Source of the DNA: a virus
Length of the DNA stretch: 64,000 nucleotides
Strand: one strand, 5' to 3'
IMG/VR virus record: IMGVR_UViG_3300045993_000417
Location: 1-64,000 of that record
The position numbers and the translations under genes are program-made. The notes beneath the pieces were generated by a model. The model was not told where the DNA came from. It saw only the letters and a list, made by a program, of their open reading frames with translations, and did not search any database. Position 1 is the first letter of the stretch, and the number at the start of each line of letters is the position of its first letter. Positions 8,798 through 18,200 of this stretch are shown here, in pieces.

Positions 8798-10273
8798 TTA
8801 GATACCAGCGATACGAACAATGTCATTAGCATTAAGAGTACTTGCGGGAAAGGCGGTCGACATTCTTACCCACTCACTGGCGTAGGAGGAGACATTAGGG
8901 GCTGTAAAGATGGTCTCAGCCGGCCGGGTGGAAGTACCTGAAGCCATCTTCTTCTTCAGTAGTTCTCCTAGGTTAGCCTGTCCTTCTTTAGCTTTCTTTA
9001 CAACCTCCTCTTTTTCTCCGTTCCTAAGGAACACCTCGAAGTGTTTCTCAGAAGCTTCGATGATAGTATCCTCAGCTCCAGTCTGTATGAGCATCTTAAT
9101 AGGTACACCGTGATACTTAGTCTTCATAAACGAATCTACGAAGTCCCTAGTGTCCTTCTTAGTTATGCCTCTAGGTAGGTACTCTGGTTTAAAATCAACC
9201 TCTGCAGTCTTGTAACTCTTAGCTTTAGCCAAGTTTATAGCAGGGGTTATTACCTTTAAGAACGAGCGATGTATAGCCGCACTATTGGAAGTGTTGAACT
9301 CTACATCAGTGCCTGAGCGAATGATCTCCATTAACACAGGTACTATCGGATAAGTTATAGGACACAGATTACCTAACTTAGCTAACCCTTCTTCTTTAGT
9401 GAAGCACTTCAGAGATTTCAAAATACTCACCATAGTGTTGAAAGAGTTTGTATACCTCATCTCACTATGCCTAACTACAGTTCTTGGAATGCTATTAACG
9501 TAAACATCGTTAGCCTTAAATATCCCACAAGATTCACCTAGGTACATGGGCTTAAGCTCTGTAGCACCATTAACTTCAGTGGAGTATCCGACTATTTCTA
9601 TGAATGGGGTACCATAGAAGTCTCTCTTGAAAGGTACACATTCAGACGTTAGCTCGGCTAGAGCTGCACCGAAACCCTGAGAAGACAACAGGTGTGACTG
9701 GTCACCGCCTGGAGTCCGGGAACTACTAATGTTAGAGACAGATATTCTCAGGCACCCTTTGTTTAAGGTAGGATCTTTGATATCTATAATCGGGACGTAG
9801 AATATCCCCTCAAAAAGTAGAATATCCCTTATATTTGCGGTAGTGACTGGGGATGCCCCGAATCTCTTAGTTCGGTGCGTCTTAACTATCTCCTCAGTGA
9901 GAGCATTCAATTGCTTCCTAAACCATATCACAGAGTTTTTGTGAGTATCAGAATTTACATGTACTCCACAGTTCATACACTTTACCTTATGTATGTTGAT
10001 ATACGCACTAGGTACGCTAAGGTACTGATAGTCTGCGTATAGCTGCTTGGCTTTAGTGGGATTAACTATACATTCGAGTACTCCCACTGAGTCATACTCA
10101 CTACCACGTGCCCTAGAGTTTATCGTAGACATCCACGTAACGAATTCAGCGTGGCTGGTAGCCTCATGGACGTTACCCTTACTGACCTTCGTTAATTCAG
10201 GGGGCTCTGGCTGAGCCGTAGCTTCCCTGACTACAGGTTGTAAAATTGGTATTACTACTGTTTCATTTGACAT
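8798..10273 (-). CDS. Unknown 491-aa protein
   Basis: The start MSNETVVIPI is chosen because AGGAG lies 7 nt before it. A C-x2-C pair (VKCMNCGVHV) near residue 100 may bind a metal. The C-terminal third is Lys-rich and helical and ends in a threonine/serine-rich segment. The protein has no recognisable enzymatic motif. It is followed by a strong terminator and has no obvious promoter just upstream; it may be read from the unit starting near 11712. I do not recognise the family. Confidence 0.75.
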   Translation of the reverse strand: MSNETVVIPILQPVVREATAQPEPPELTKVSKGNVHEATSHAEFVTWMSTINSRARGSEYDSVGVLECIVNPTKAKQLYADYQYLSVPSAYINIHKVKCMNCGVHVNSDTHKNSVIWFRKQLNALTEEIVKTHRTKRFGASPVTTANIRDILLFEGIFYVPIIDIKDPTLNKGCLRISVSNISSSRTPGGDQSHLLSSQGFGAALAELTSECVPFKRDFYGTPFIEIVGYSTEVNGATELKPMYLGESCGIFKANDVYVNSIPRTVVRHSEMRYTNSFNTMVSILKSLKCFTKEEGLAKLGNLCPITYPIVPVLMEIIRSGTDVEFNTSNSAAIHRSFLKVITPAINLAKAKSYKTAEVDFKPEYLPRGITKKDTRDFVDSFMKTKYHGVPIKMLIQTGAEDTIIEASEKHFEVFLRNGEKEEVVKKAKEGQANLGELLKKKMASGTSTRPAETIFTAPNVSSYASEWVRMSTAFPASTLNANDIVRIAGI

Positions 10274-10295
10274 AACATCACTCCTATCATTCAAC

Positions 10296-10302
10296 TAAAG
10301 TA
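10296..10302 (+). promoter_or_regulatory. TAAAGTA variant of the late box, 5 nt before ATG
   Basis: CTAAAGTA followed by exactly 5 nt and the ATG at 10308, matching the TAAAATA-N5-ATG arrangement with one change. Confidence 0.5.
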
Positions 10303-10307
10303 TGTAG

Positions 10308-10700
10308 ATGAACGAATCTGATTTTTTAAAAAAGCTGGCCAAGTACTCAGGCAGCACTCTGGTGTTTAAGAACGAAAGCTTACTACCTGGTACGGCCTGG
10401 ATTAACGACGTTCCTATAGACATTTCCATAGAGGATAGTTGTCTTGTACTGAATTCCGTAGGTGAGTTTAGTGGCAACTCTCACTTATACAGTAAGAGCG
10501 TTAACCGTGGAAAGGGAAACTTCAGTAGGCTAATACCTCACTTGAAGAAGGTGCTGCTGGAAGTAGGGTTTGAGCAGAAGGTATATCTAACTCCACTCAG
10601 TCCAGCCTGGGCTGCTAACTATGTTCTTAAATCGGTTGAGGGTAAATCTAAGGTTGGAGCCAGTTGGTACTTGGATTTAGTCACTCATCCTGATGAGTAG
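10308..10700 (+). CDS. Small GNAT-like protein with tag-like N-terminus
   Basis: A 130-aa protein starting MNESDFLKKLAKYSG, a loose version of the NKYLEKIA tag. Its C-terminal half (NRGKGNFSRLIPHLKKVL...LTPLSPAWAANYVL) closely parallels the end of the 207-aa protein at 29533-30156, and the GKG-x-F-x2-L plus C-terminal Tyr pattern is reminiscent of a GNAT acetyltransferase core. It lies alone on the forward strand between reverse-strand genes, and its 3' end overlaps the convergent phosphoesterase gene by 20 nt. Enzymatic activity is not established. Confidence 0.6.
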   Translation: MNESDFLKKLAKYSGSTLVFKNESLLPGTAWINDVPIDISIEDSCLVLNSVGEFSGNSHLYSKSVNRGKGNFSRLIPHLKKVLLEVGFEQKVYLTPLSPAWAANYVLKSVEGKSKVGASWYLDLVTHPDE

Positions 10701-11433
10701 GGTTCCGGAGCTGATCCTCGAAGTATTCCACCGTCTTCTGTAGTCTTAGGTGTTCAGCCAAGAACTTATCAAAGTCGGCCTCTGCCTCATTGTATAGCTC
10801 TTGCATACGAGCATCACGTACTTTGTGTTTAACCGTATCCCTCAGGCCAAAGGTTTCCTTATCACCCAGGTTGCCACGCACCCCTTCTAACCCACCAATC
10901 TCTTTCAGACGAGCACCATACATACCCAATACTTGACGTAGCGAGAAAGGTTTAAGGTCGTTACAATCTACCCCCATGTCAAAACGCAGCAATCCAGAGT
11001 TGTCCAAGGTGCCATGAGTGTGACCATGCAAATGTATTGAGCCGTGGTACTTCCTATTCCAGGACTCAATAGGGTAGTGACTCATGACTATAGGTGCTAA
11101 CCCATGTTCCTTCATTGGTAACTCAAAGTAGTCGGATACCGAGCCTACTACGTTGTCACGGCGTAAGGCAGTGATTAGATTCTGATCGTCATGATTACCC
11201 TTGATTAGAAGTTTCACCCCATTCAACTGTTTGACCCATTCGGTTGGATCAGGCCATCCCAGGTCTCCTAGGAGAAACACCGTGTCTGTAGGTTTCACAA
11301 CTGAGTTGTGTCTGGATACCATCTCCTTATTCATCTCCTCTACTGAGGTAAACGGGCGGTTACAGTACTTTATGATGTTGGTGTGTCGAAAATGATGATC
11401 TGAAGCTATATATACATTATCTAGGCTTGGCAT
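10681..11433 (-). CDS. Calcineurin-like metallophosphoesterase
   Basis: A 250-aa protein with the full set of metallophosphoesterase motifs: SDHHF near residue 11, GDLGW, GNHDD, SHYP and HGHTHG. These give the two-metal site used to hydrolyse phosphomono- or diesters. The first 165 residues form the domain; the rest is a charged helical extension. Its start overlaps the end of the upstream 83-aa gene, so the two form an operon. Phages carry such enzymes for nucleotide or end processing, but the substrate here is unknown. A second family member lies at 31888-32814. Confidence 0.88.
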   Translation of the reverse strand: MPSLDNVYIASDHHFRHTNIIKYCNRPFTSVEEMNKEMVSRHNSVVKPTDTVFLLGDLGWPDPTEWVKQLNGVKLLIKGNHDDQNLITALRRDNVVGSVSDYFELPMKEHGLAPIVMSHYPIESWNRKYHGSIHLHGHTHGTLDNSGLLRFDMGVDCNDLKPFSLRQVLGMYGARLKEIGGLEGVRGNLGDKETFGLRDTVKHKVRDARMQELYNEAEADFDKFLAEHLRLQKTVEYFEDQLRNPTHQDE

Positions 11434-11668
11434 CTTCTGCTTCCATTAAAGGTGATAGGAATGCTGAGATTCTAGCCTGTAATATTTCAGAGTACTCACC
11501 CATTACCTCGGCCTGCTTAGTAAGCCTACCTCTCTCCTCTATGTCCAATGAGAAGAACAGGTCTGAAACTGTAAAAGACTTTAACGCATAGAGCTTAGCG
11601 TCAAGTGCTACTTTTTCATCAACCACACGTTGTTGGTGTGGGGCTAGAACTATGTTTCTATATGGCAT
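11417..11668 (-). CDS. crAss001_48-related small protein
   Basis: An 83-aa helical protein with the pattern PHQQRVVDEKVALDAKLYAL followed by a hydrophobic F-S-L segment and RLTKQAEVMGEYSEILQARI. This matches the small early phage family called crAss001_48-related, of unknown function, often encoded near DNA metabolism genes. It is the first gene of a unit with the phosphoesterase and has an early-type promoter motif upstream. Confidence 0.75.
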   Translation of the reverse strand: MPYRNIVLAPHQQRVVDEKVALDAKLYALKSFTVSDLFFSLDIEERGRLTKQAEVMGEYSEILQARISAFLSPLMEAEDAKPR

Positions 11669-11711
11669 GTTGTTTCTCCGTCTGGTTATTGACTAAAATT
11701 TTCTACACAGC

Positions 11712-11726
11712 CTTATACCTCAAAAA
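11712..11726 (-). promoter_or_regulatory. Extended -10 type promoter, variant
   Basis: Reverse strand TTTTTGAGGTATAAG, the common motif with two extra bases between the T run and GGTATAAG. Confidence 0.45.
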
Positions 11727-11755
11727 TAGCGTTTGTGGAATTTAAACCGATAAGC

Positions 11756-11762
11756 TAAAATA
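11756..11762 (+). promoter_or_regulatory. TAAAATA-N5-ATG late-type promoter
   Basis: CTAAAATAGAGCCATG: box, 5 nt, ATG. Predicted start of transcription is at or next to the ATG. Confidence 0.65.
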
Positions 11763-11767
11763 GAGCC

Positions 11768-13597
11768 ATGACCGATACTAAACTAACCACCGTTGGATCA
11801 TTGATCCTTAAGCACTCCATGCCTACCGAGAAGTCTAAACAGAACTTCGACATCCACTCACCTCTTGATAAAGGTGGAATGTCCCGAATGGTAAATATGC
11901 TCATACGTGATGGTGGAAAGGCCTCACACGAGCACATAAACTCACTAGGGCAGATGTTCTTTAACAAGGCTACGGAGATTGGAGCCTCTACTCCATTATC
12001 GGATTATATCAACGAGAGTGATGAGCGTTCAGCTATCCTCAAAGAATATGAAACTAAGGCTAACAAGATTATACTTGGTACAGGTACTAAGTCTCAGAAG
12101 AACGATGGACTTGGTAGTCTTACATCAGACTATAACAAACGCATTGAGAAACAAAACCTAGATTACCTATCAGGTCGTGGCTCTACTGCAGCTAAGATGG
12201 CTAGAACTGGAGCCCGTGGTAATCCAGCTCAGCTGGCGTCCGGTACTTCTACTCCACTTATGTCTTTGAACGTTAAAGGTGAGCTTATCCCTTTAGTTAT
12301 CAAAAGCTCCTTTGCAAGCGGTATGTCCCCAGCTGAACACTTAGCCATGAGCTATATGGGACGTGGCTCTACCGTTCTATCCCAATTATCTACAGCTCTA
12401 CCAGGCGCTTTGTTTAAACGTCTAAGCCCAACGGTATTCCACGAGACTATTACTGTCGATGACTGTGGAACTAAGAACGGCATTACTCAGAAAGTTACAG
12501 ATAAGAAGTCTGTGCTAGGCAGGTATGAGGCAGCGACTAATCACTTGATAGACGAGGAATACTACAAGCACCTAACTACTTCAACTAAGCCTAACGTAGT
12601 AGTACGTAGTGCTTTAACGTGTGAAGCTCACGAGGGAGTATGTAAGAAGTGTTACGGTTTAATGGGTAGTGGTAAGAACCCTGAGATTGGTGAGAACGTA
12701 GGTATCATAGCGGCCCAGTCAGTATCTGAGGTTCTAACACAGGCCATGTTGTCCACTAAACATAAGGCTACGGTTGGTGAGCGTCGTGGTAACATCTACG
12801 ACCAAGCTTCTAACATCCTTAATAACCCTAAAGAAAACTTCAAGGACGAAGCTACAATATCAGAGATTAACGGTAAAGTTAATGACATCGTAGTTACTCC
12901 ATTGAAAGACTACCATGTATTCGTAGATGGAGTTAAGCACTTCGTACCGAGGATTCAACAACTGACAGTCAAGAAGGGCGATGACGTAAAACAAGGTTAC
13001 GCCATTTCCACCGGCGTTATCAACCCGAGGAAACTAGTAGCTCTTCGAGGTCTAGGTGCTGGACGTAAGTACTTGGCAGAAGAACTTCGTAATATCTATG
13101 GAGGTGGATTGGATCCTAGACACTTTGAGCTAATTTCTCGTAACCTGGTTAAGTATGTACAGGTCGATAGTCCTGGAGAAACAGGGTTCATGCCTGGTGA
13201 TAAGGTTACTGTCAACGCATTAGCTAAGCATCTACAGGAAACCGAGACAGATACCCCGTTGAGTCACGCAAAGGGTATGATGTTGTCACGCAGTCAATTT
13301 GAGCTTACTCCAGGGACTACTCTGGATGCTAACCATATAGACGAGCTACACCGCCAAGGGGTTAAAACTGTTAAGACTACTAACTCTACCTTACGTGTAA
13401 CTCCAGTAGTACCAGGACTACAGACGGCTAAGCTTTTAGACAAGAACTGGATCTCCAGGCTGTCCTTCTCTAAGTTAGAGAACAGTATTAAAGAAGCTGC
13501 GGCTCTAGGTCACGACTCTGAAGTACATAGTACAGACCCTATTACTCCATTCGTAATGGGTAATGAATTTGGAGATGGTTCTAATGGCCGGTACTAG
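11768..13597 (+). CDS. RNA polymerase beta' subunit, C-terminal part
   Basis: A 609-aa piece carrying the downstream beta' regions. It has the pore/funnel region at the start (TTVGSLILKHSMP...DIHSPLDK), MARTGARGNPAQL (144-156) that corresponds to the segment leading into the bridge helix, the DDCGT element (231-235), a zinc-type CEAHEGVCKKCYG (285-297), and VGIIAAQSVSEVLTQ (311-325) that matches the conserved GIIAAQSIGEPGTQ block. It starts where the 3856-5010 product stops, so the two are halves of one subunit split at a domain boundary, as known in phiKZ-type phage polymerases. Its last bases overlap the next gene. Confidence 0.95.
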   Translation: MTDTKLTTVGSLILKHSMPTEKSKQNFDIHSPLDKGGMSRMVNMLIRDGGKASHEHINSLGQMFFNKATEIGASTPLSDYINESDERSAILKEYETKANKIILGTGTKSQKNDGLGSLTSDYNKRIEKQNLDYLSGRGSTAAKMARTGARGNPAQLASGTSTPLMSLNVKGELIPLVIKSSFASGMSPAEHLAMSYMGRGSTVLSQLSTALPGALFKRLSPTVFHETITVDDCGTKNGITQKVTDKKSVLGRYEAATNHLIDEEYYKHLTTSTKPNVVVRSALTCEAHEGVCKKCYGLMGSGKNPEIGENVGIIAAQSVSEVLTQAMLSTKHKATVGERRGNIYDQASNILNNPKENFKDEATISEINGKVNDIVVTPLKDYHVFVDGVKHFVPRIQQLTVKKGDDVKQGYAISTGVINPRKLVALRGLGAGRKYLAEELRNIYGGGLDPRHFELISRNLVKYVQVDSPGETGFMPGDKVTVNALAKHLQETETDTPLSHAKGMMLSRSQFELTPGTTLDANHIDELHRQGVKTVKTTNSTLRVTPVVPGLQTAKLLDKNWISRLSFSKLENSIKEAAALGHDSEVHSTDPITPFVMGNEFGDGSNGRY

Positions 13598-14456
13598 TTC
13601 TAGAGTACCTGGGGCCAGTATAGATAAATACCAGGCTATACGAGATGTACTACGCACCTGCCTTAAACATAATAGTTTCAATGTTATGGTTAGTAGTGAG
13701 CCAGATATTGAAAATGTTTTTATGGCTCTAATGCACTACGAAAGTACTATGGAGTACGGGAATGTAGGCCCAGATACTTCTATAGATAAGGATAAGAACG
13801 TTGTGTTAGGCAGTGCAGCGTTAAAGTTTATGGCCCACCCCTTAATTGTAGAAAAGCTGAAATTAAATGATGAACACATAACTTCTAACATAAAAAACTG
13901 TAAACGGGCCCACGGACTTGCACAGAGTATGGGTTTTAATCATGTTAGGAAAGTGTCACCTTGGGGATCAGGTCCATGCGTTATAGAAAAGTTAGTATTA
14001 AAGTATAATTTTGAGTCCTCTTGGACGGCTAGGCTTACTATAAACCCTGGTGACTCTATGGCTAAAATAATGGGACCTAAGGGGCAGGCGTTTGATTCTA
14101 CGTTTGTTACTAATCAAATAATGTCAGGACTTATGATATTAAACGATAAGTGGAATAATACTAGAAAATATTCTGACGGTGTACGTTGGCATGCTGAATC
14201 CAACGGCAAAGACTATATTAATAATAGTAGACTACTAGTAGCTTTAGGGTACTACTTAGGATACTCAGGTAAGGATGCAGTTAACAGTACTGCTAGCTCG
14301 TATGTAGCTGCTATAATGAATAAATCTTATAAGGAAGCTAACGGTAACTTGAGTAGTAACTTAGTGTCGTCTTCCTTTGAAATTCTAGTTGATGGTAAGC
14401 CTTCTAAAATAGCTCTATCTGAAAATACTAGAAAATCACTAGGTTGTACTGCCTAA
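13584..14456 (+). CDS. Unknown 290-aa protein
   Basis: The start MAGTSSRVPG is preferred over an earlier in-frame ATG at 13563 because GGAG lies about 10 nt upstream. It overlaps the 3' end of the beta' gene by 14 nt, suggesting co-expression. The protein has mixed helix and strand character and no recognisable motif. An association with the polymerase gene is only positional. Confidence 0.7.
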   Translation: MAGTSSRVPGASIDKYQAIRDVLRTCLKHNSFNVMVSSEPDIENVFMALMHYESTMEYGNVGPDTSIDKDKNVVLGSAALKFMAHPLIVEKLKLNDEHITSNIKNCKRAHGLAQSMGFNHVRKVSPWGSGPCVIEKLVLKYNFESSWTARLTINPGDSMAKIMGPKGQAFDSTFVTNQIMSGLMILNDKWNNTRKYSDGVRWHAESNGKDYINNSRLLVALGYYLGYSGKDAVNSTASSYVAAIMNKSYKEANGNLSSNLVSSSFEILVDGKPSKIALSENTRKSLGCTA

Positions 14457-14481
14457 GCTTTACACTGAATCAATAGTGCGT

Positions 14482-14488
14482 TAAAATA
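14482..14488 (+). promoter_or_regulatory. TAAAATA late-type promoter box with leader
   Basis: TTAAAATA lies 29 nt before the ATG at 14518, and an AGAGGA ribosome site lies between, so this message would have a short leader. Confidence 0.55.
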
Positions 14489-14517
14489 CAGTCATATACA
14501 TTTATAGAGGATATTTA

Positions 14518-16416
14518 ATGGAATTCTACGATATCGCTCTGGCTAAGCTTTTACAAACTCTGCCAGAACTGGGAAATTACATAGTTACATTCAAAGATGT
14601 ATCTGAAGAACTATCGGAGGATAACGGCGTCCAAGTCGGTATCTTTATTCTCAAGGCCGGAACAGAGTACATGTTTGTACCTACTGTATCTAAAGGCGAC
14701 AACGTCTATCCAATAGACTCTATCTTCATTTCGTCTAAGGGTAAGTTCTTCCCTCTGACACGTAAAACGCTAAACCTGATCTCTAGCCTGTCTCAGAATA
14801 TTCAAGGTAAAGCTACTAAGATTCCTGACGCTGTGGTTAAAAACCCAGATCTGTCACAACTTATCAATCCTCCTAGGACTGGTAAATTCGTATATGCTTC
14901 TTCTAGTCGTCTAGGTGATTTCCTAGGTTCGATGCCGAACTCATTGAAGAGTTTCACCATTGAGAAGATTGCAGCTGAACAATCTATGTATGAGAATCTA
15001 CATAGCCTGTTTAACCTGAAAGACATCTTTGATCATCTTAAAGCTACCCCAGGCGGGTTGGCTGCTGTAACAAATCAAGCCCCTATTTCTATTCTTGACG
15101 TACCTAGTACAAAGATGACTGACTCTGAAATCCAGAATGTTCTGGACGTAGGCTATGTCGTACAAGGTGCCCCAACAACTAGTCGTGTCGCAGTATCCCA
15201 TTTGGACTATAACAAGTCTGGTTCGTTTACCCAAGTTACAAACCTGGATGGTAATAAGGACTACGAGCTGATGCTTGCTAATGGTAATGCTCGTGAAGCG
15301 TTTATACCTAAACAAGTACTGAACTTCAGTAATAAGCACGCCTCCGGTTCAGCCGTAGCTATCTTCACTAATGGTGACTATGCTACTGGCGATAGCTTTA
15401 TAAGTGTAGGTGATATTAAGAATCGTAAGAACGTACTTACTTCTCTGTTCGACTTCACTCCACCTGTATTGCCTAAGGACTTGACTCGTGATGCTACGTT
15501 TGCTCTTATCACTACCAATTCAGAACTTCTGGGCGTATTCCGTGCTAATGACGTAAGTATTACTAACATGGGTGTTGAGATTTCTGCCACAGTTCTATCG
15601 GGCTCTTATTCAAAAGTACGTATCCATGCCTATAGGAACTTTGCTAATCCATACATGCTGAACTCTACGGATAGGCATTGTTATGACCTATACATTCCTT
15701 ACGCTTCTCTAACATTGATGTTGGGTGAAGACGTATCGCATAAGATGGAGAAGAATGTTAACTCTGCATCTAGGAAGCGTGAGATTGGTGAAGCTGGTGG
15801 CCTGTTGGGTCATCAAGTTGACATCGGGTTCGATGGTGTTGAGTTCTTCGTCAATCGTCAACCTTTGGGTAAAGAAGCTAGTGTAATGAAGCGTCTAGTC
15901 GTAGACGAAGGTATTGACCCAGTTCAGGCTGTTCACTTCATTAAACAAGCTAAAGAAAACAGATTCGTAAAAGTGTACCTATCTAAGTCTGCTGCAGAAG
16001 CTGCTGCTCCAGCTGAGATGCCTCAGTATGGTGCTCAACTACCCTCTCAGCCTAAGCCGGGTCTAAACGGTTCTTTCGTACCTAATGTACAGAATGCCTT
16101 GAAGACTGGTGATGCCCAATCTGTAGAAGCTACTATAATTTCTGAGTTGCTTCAAACTCCAGACATGTTCGAGATGATTGCAGAATACCTACCAGACATC
16201 GAAGAGTGCATTGACAGACTAGGTCGTATTTTGTTACTATCCAGAGTGAACATCGAGAAGCTTGCAGATGGCAATGATGCTGATAATGTATTCGCATTCC
16301 TAGCCAATCTTAAAGCTGTCTATCGTATGCTTGGGGATAACTACATGAAGCTGGAAGAAATGGTTGCAATGAAACCAGAAGAAGCCGGTTCTAAAGTTAA
16401 AGCCGATAGTAAATAA
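14518..16416 (+). CDS. Large virion-region protein of unknown role
   Basis: A 632-aa protein that opens the head region. The first ~130 residues look like a beta-rich domain; near residue 145 is FTIEKIAAEQSM, which contains the EKIA string found in the tag. The C-terminal ~110 residues are acidic and helical. Its promoter type and place ahead of protease and capsid genes suggest a structural or head-assembly protein, but it does not match a portal, scaffold or capsid protein that I can recognise. Confidence 0.75.
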   Translation: MEFYDIALAKLLQTLPELGNYIVTFKDVSEELSEDNGVQVGIFILKAGTEYMFVPTVSKGDNVYPIDSIFISSKGKFFPLTRKTLNLISSLSQNIQGKATKIPDAVVKNPDLSQLINPPRTGKFVYASSSRLGDFLGSMPNSLKSFTIEKIAAEQSMYENLHSLFNLKDIFDHLKATPGGLAAVTNQAPISILDVPSTKMTDSEIQNVLDVGYVVQGAPTTSRVAVSHLDYNKSGSFTQVTNLDGNKDYELMLANGNAREAFIPKQVLNFSNKHASGSAVAIFTNGDYATGDSFISVGDIKNRKNVLTSLFDFTPPVLPKDLTRDATFALITTNSELLGVFRANDVSITNMGVEISATVLSGSYSKVRIHAYRNFANPYMLNSTDRHCYDLYIPYASLTLMLGEDVSHKMEKNVNSASRKREIGEAGGLLGHQVDIGFDGVEFFVNRQPLGKEASVMKRLVVDEGIDPVQAVHFIKQAKENRFVKVYLSKSAAEAAAPAEMPQYGAQLPSQPKPGLNGSFVPNVQNALKTGDAQSVEATIISELLQTPDMFEMIAEYLPDIEECIDRLGRILLLSRVNIEKLADGNDADNVFAFLANLKAVYRMLGDNYMKLEEMVAMKPEEAGSKVKADSK

Positions 16417-16433
16417 CAGACGCTTATCATGAG

Positions 16434-17156
16434 ATGCAGAATCCAAAACTTAGAGCAAACTTAATTCAAAGTAAAACAAGCGGCGTTGACTCTATAGTTG
16501 ACGCCGTATTGGCCTCTGCTGATTCAATCGAATTCAAATTATATAAGCAAAGTCAAGACTTATATAAATCACCAACAAAGAAGAATTACCTAGAGTCCTC
16601 TCTTTTAGCTAGTAAAGATATGGTTCAGATTGCTGAACTGCTAGAGCTACCGCTAGACTTAGTGACTATGTACCGTGACGTTTTCTACAACGTTACAGAC
16701 TTGGATAAGCTATCCAAACTAGAACTACTAGACGTTCCTGACCAGGCTGAAAAGGGTATGAAAACCTGGGCCCTGAGTCAAGGTCTAGACTTTGTCTCTT
16801 GGCGTCTAGGTAACAAAGTTAATATCTCTCCAGTTGAAGGTCTTAAAGACCTATTTAGTACTTGTATCTTCAAGTCTAAGGAAGCCTTGTTTAGCGGTAA
16901 CGTAAGTGACGCAAGCAAGGAGAGTACAAAATGGGTGAAGCTCAGTATGGACCTGGCACGACTTATCAAGGTCTGGGTTTTGGACTCGGCTGCGGCCCGC
17001 TCCGATTTAGAAATGGCCCTAAAAGAAATTATCCCAGATTTTGAGTCGATAGACAAATTAGACCAAGTTATCGAAGAGTTTGCCCAAAAGAATGAATCGG
17101 TAGATATAGCACTACCAGAAAAGATGACGTTTGAAAGTATAGAGAGCCTATCATGA
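16434..17156 (+). CDS. Helical virion-region protein
   Basis: A 240-aa, almost entirely helical protein with many Lys, Asp and Ser residues. Its stop overlaps the start of the next, tagged gene (ATGA), and it lies 17 nt after the previous gene, so it belongs to the same late transcript. No motif is seen. Confidence 0.7.
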   Translation: MQNPKLRANLIQSKTSGVDSIVDAVLASADSIEFKLYKQSQDLYKSPTKKNYLESSLLASKDMVQIAELLELPLDLVTMYRDVFYNVTDLDKLSKLELLDVPDQAEKGMKTWALSQGLDFVSWRLGNKVNISPVEGLKDLFSTCIFKSKEALFSGNVSDASKESTKWVKLSMDLARLIKVWVLDSAAARSDLEMALKEIIPDFESIDKLDQVIEEFAQKNESVDIALPEKMTFESIESLS

Positions 17157-17953
17157 GTGAAAACAAGTATTTGGAAAAGATTGCTTCGACAAGACTTATA
17201 AGAGAGTTGGGCAAAGGTATTATACCTCTAACTAAAGACTTGAAAAACTCTCTCGTCAGGTCTGGGGCCATGCGCAGCGGCCAAACTTACATTAAGGGTA
17301 TGGACACCGGTACTGAAAATATAGCCAAGAAACACGGCATACCATTACATAGAATTGATGATAGTCACCCTATGGCTGGAGCTGTTATAAATATGGGAGG
17401 GGCCGCTACTAAAGCTGTTGGCGGTAAACATCCCACTGTGTTTATACATGAAAAAGGATTAAACAAAGCATTTAATCCGTTTGAACAAAAAGTTATTCAC
17501 CGCCATGAGTTGAACGAGGCTATTGGCATGAAACATGATCTGGTTAGACATGGGACTGCAGAAAAGCTAGTAATGGTACAGCCTTCTCTCCACAACAACG
17601 GTGCTCCCTACGGGCAGCATAATAATCTAGGTGTGTTAGCTAGGGAGAGTAATGATATTAGGAAACTACCGCACTTACACCCCCTCAGTAATAATAATAA
17701 GCTATTGAGACAAGTTAGAAAAGACTCTGGTGAGCAAGACACATTAGCCGGTATAGTTGGCAAGAGATACGGTGAGCAAGGTTTCACCCATAAGGACATT
17801 GAGAAGCTGAACAAGAGTAAGGGAAACCTAACTACTAAAGACACTGATGAGCTGAAACAGAGTATACCTAAGGAGTTCCATCCTAGTTTTGAAGAGGGTT
17901 TGAAGAAACTCAAGGCAGCACATATAGCTGATAGATATCCTAAAAGAGACTAA
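17153..17953 (+). CDS. Tagged protein with HELNE zincin-like motif
   Basis: A 266-aa protein with the tag MSENKYLEKIAS. After it come PTVFIHEKGLNKAFNPFEQKV and RHELNEAIGMKH around residues 115-127. The HExxE arrangement resembles, but does not equal, the HExxH zinc-peptidase motif; a third ligand cannot be identified. A His-rich segment (LPHLHPL) follows. It could be a head-packaged peptidase-like protein delivered with the DNA, or only a structural relative. Enzymatic function is speculative; the tag and late-gene context are directly visible. Confidence 0.7.
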   Translation: MSENKYLEKIASTRLIRELGKGIIPLTKDLKNSLVRSGAMRSGQTYIKGMDTGTENIAKKHGIPLHRIDDSHPMAGAVINMGGAATKAVGGKHPTVFIHEKGLNKAFNPFEQKVIHRHELNEAIGMKHDLVRHGTAEKLVMVQPSLHNNGAPYGQHNNLGVLARESNDIRKLPHLHPLSNNNKLLRQVRKDSGEQDTLAGIVGKRYGEQGFTHKDIEKLNKSKGNLTTKDTDELKQSIPKEFHPSFEEGLKKLKAAHIADRYPKRD

Positions 17954-17963
17954 GTAGTCTCTT
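17944..17963. terminator. Possible bidirectional terminator
   Basis: AAGAGACT-AAGT-AGTCTCTT perfect 8-bp hairpin overlapping the stop codon, between convergent genes; T tract is short. Confidence 0.5.
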
Positions 17964-17967
17964 CTAA

Positions 17968-18177
17968 CTAGTAAAGCCCTGGTATACTACTTATGCCCAT
18001 TTTCAAATACTCTTTACCTAGGGCCTTATTAATTAAGGTGACGTCCTTAGAAGTACACTCGCCGCCTTTGAAATTATCCAGACTGTTATTAAGCTCGGAT
18101 AGCACTATGGAGAATTCTTCTTGAAGTAAAGGATCGGTTAATAATACGTTTTCTACTGGGAAAGTTATTATACCCAT
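17968..18177 (-). CDS. Isolated 69-aa early-type protein
   Basis: Start MGIITFPVEN is chosen because CAGGAG lies 7 nt upstream. The protein is small, mixed helical, with no recognised motif. It is a single reverse-strand gene set between forward virion genes, with its own extended -10 promoter and a hairpin at its 3' end, which is the architecture of a moron-like cassette. Confidence 0.65.
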   Translation of the reverse strand: MGIITFPVENVLLTDPLLQEEFSIVLSELNNSLDNFKGGECTSKDVTLINKALGKEYLKMGISSIPGLY

Positions 18178-18200
18178 GATACACTCCTGTGTTGTTAACA

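Noticed and set aside
5011-11767. Intron or intein separating the two beta' halves
   Set aside because: The intervening DNA carries many intact opposite-strand genes with promoters and terminators; the halves have their own start and stop signals at a domain boundary.
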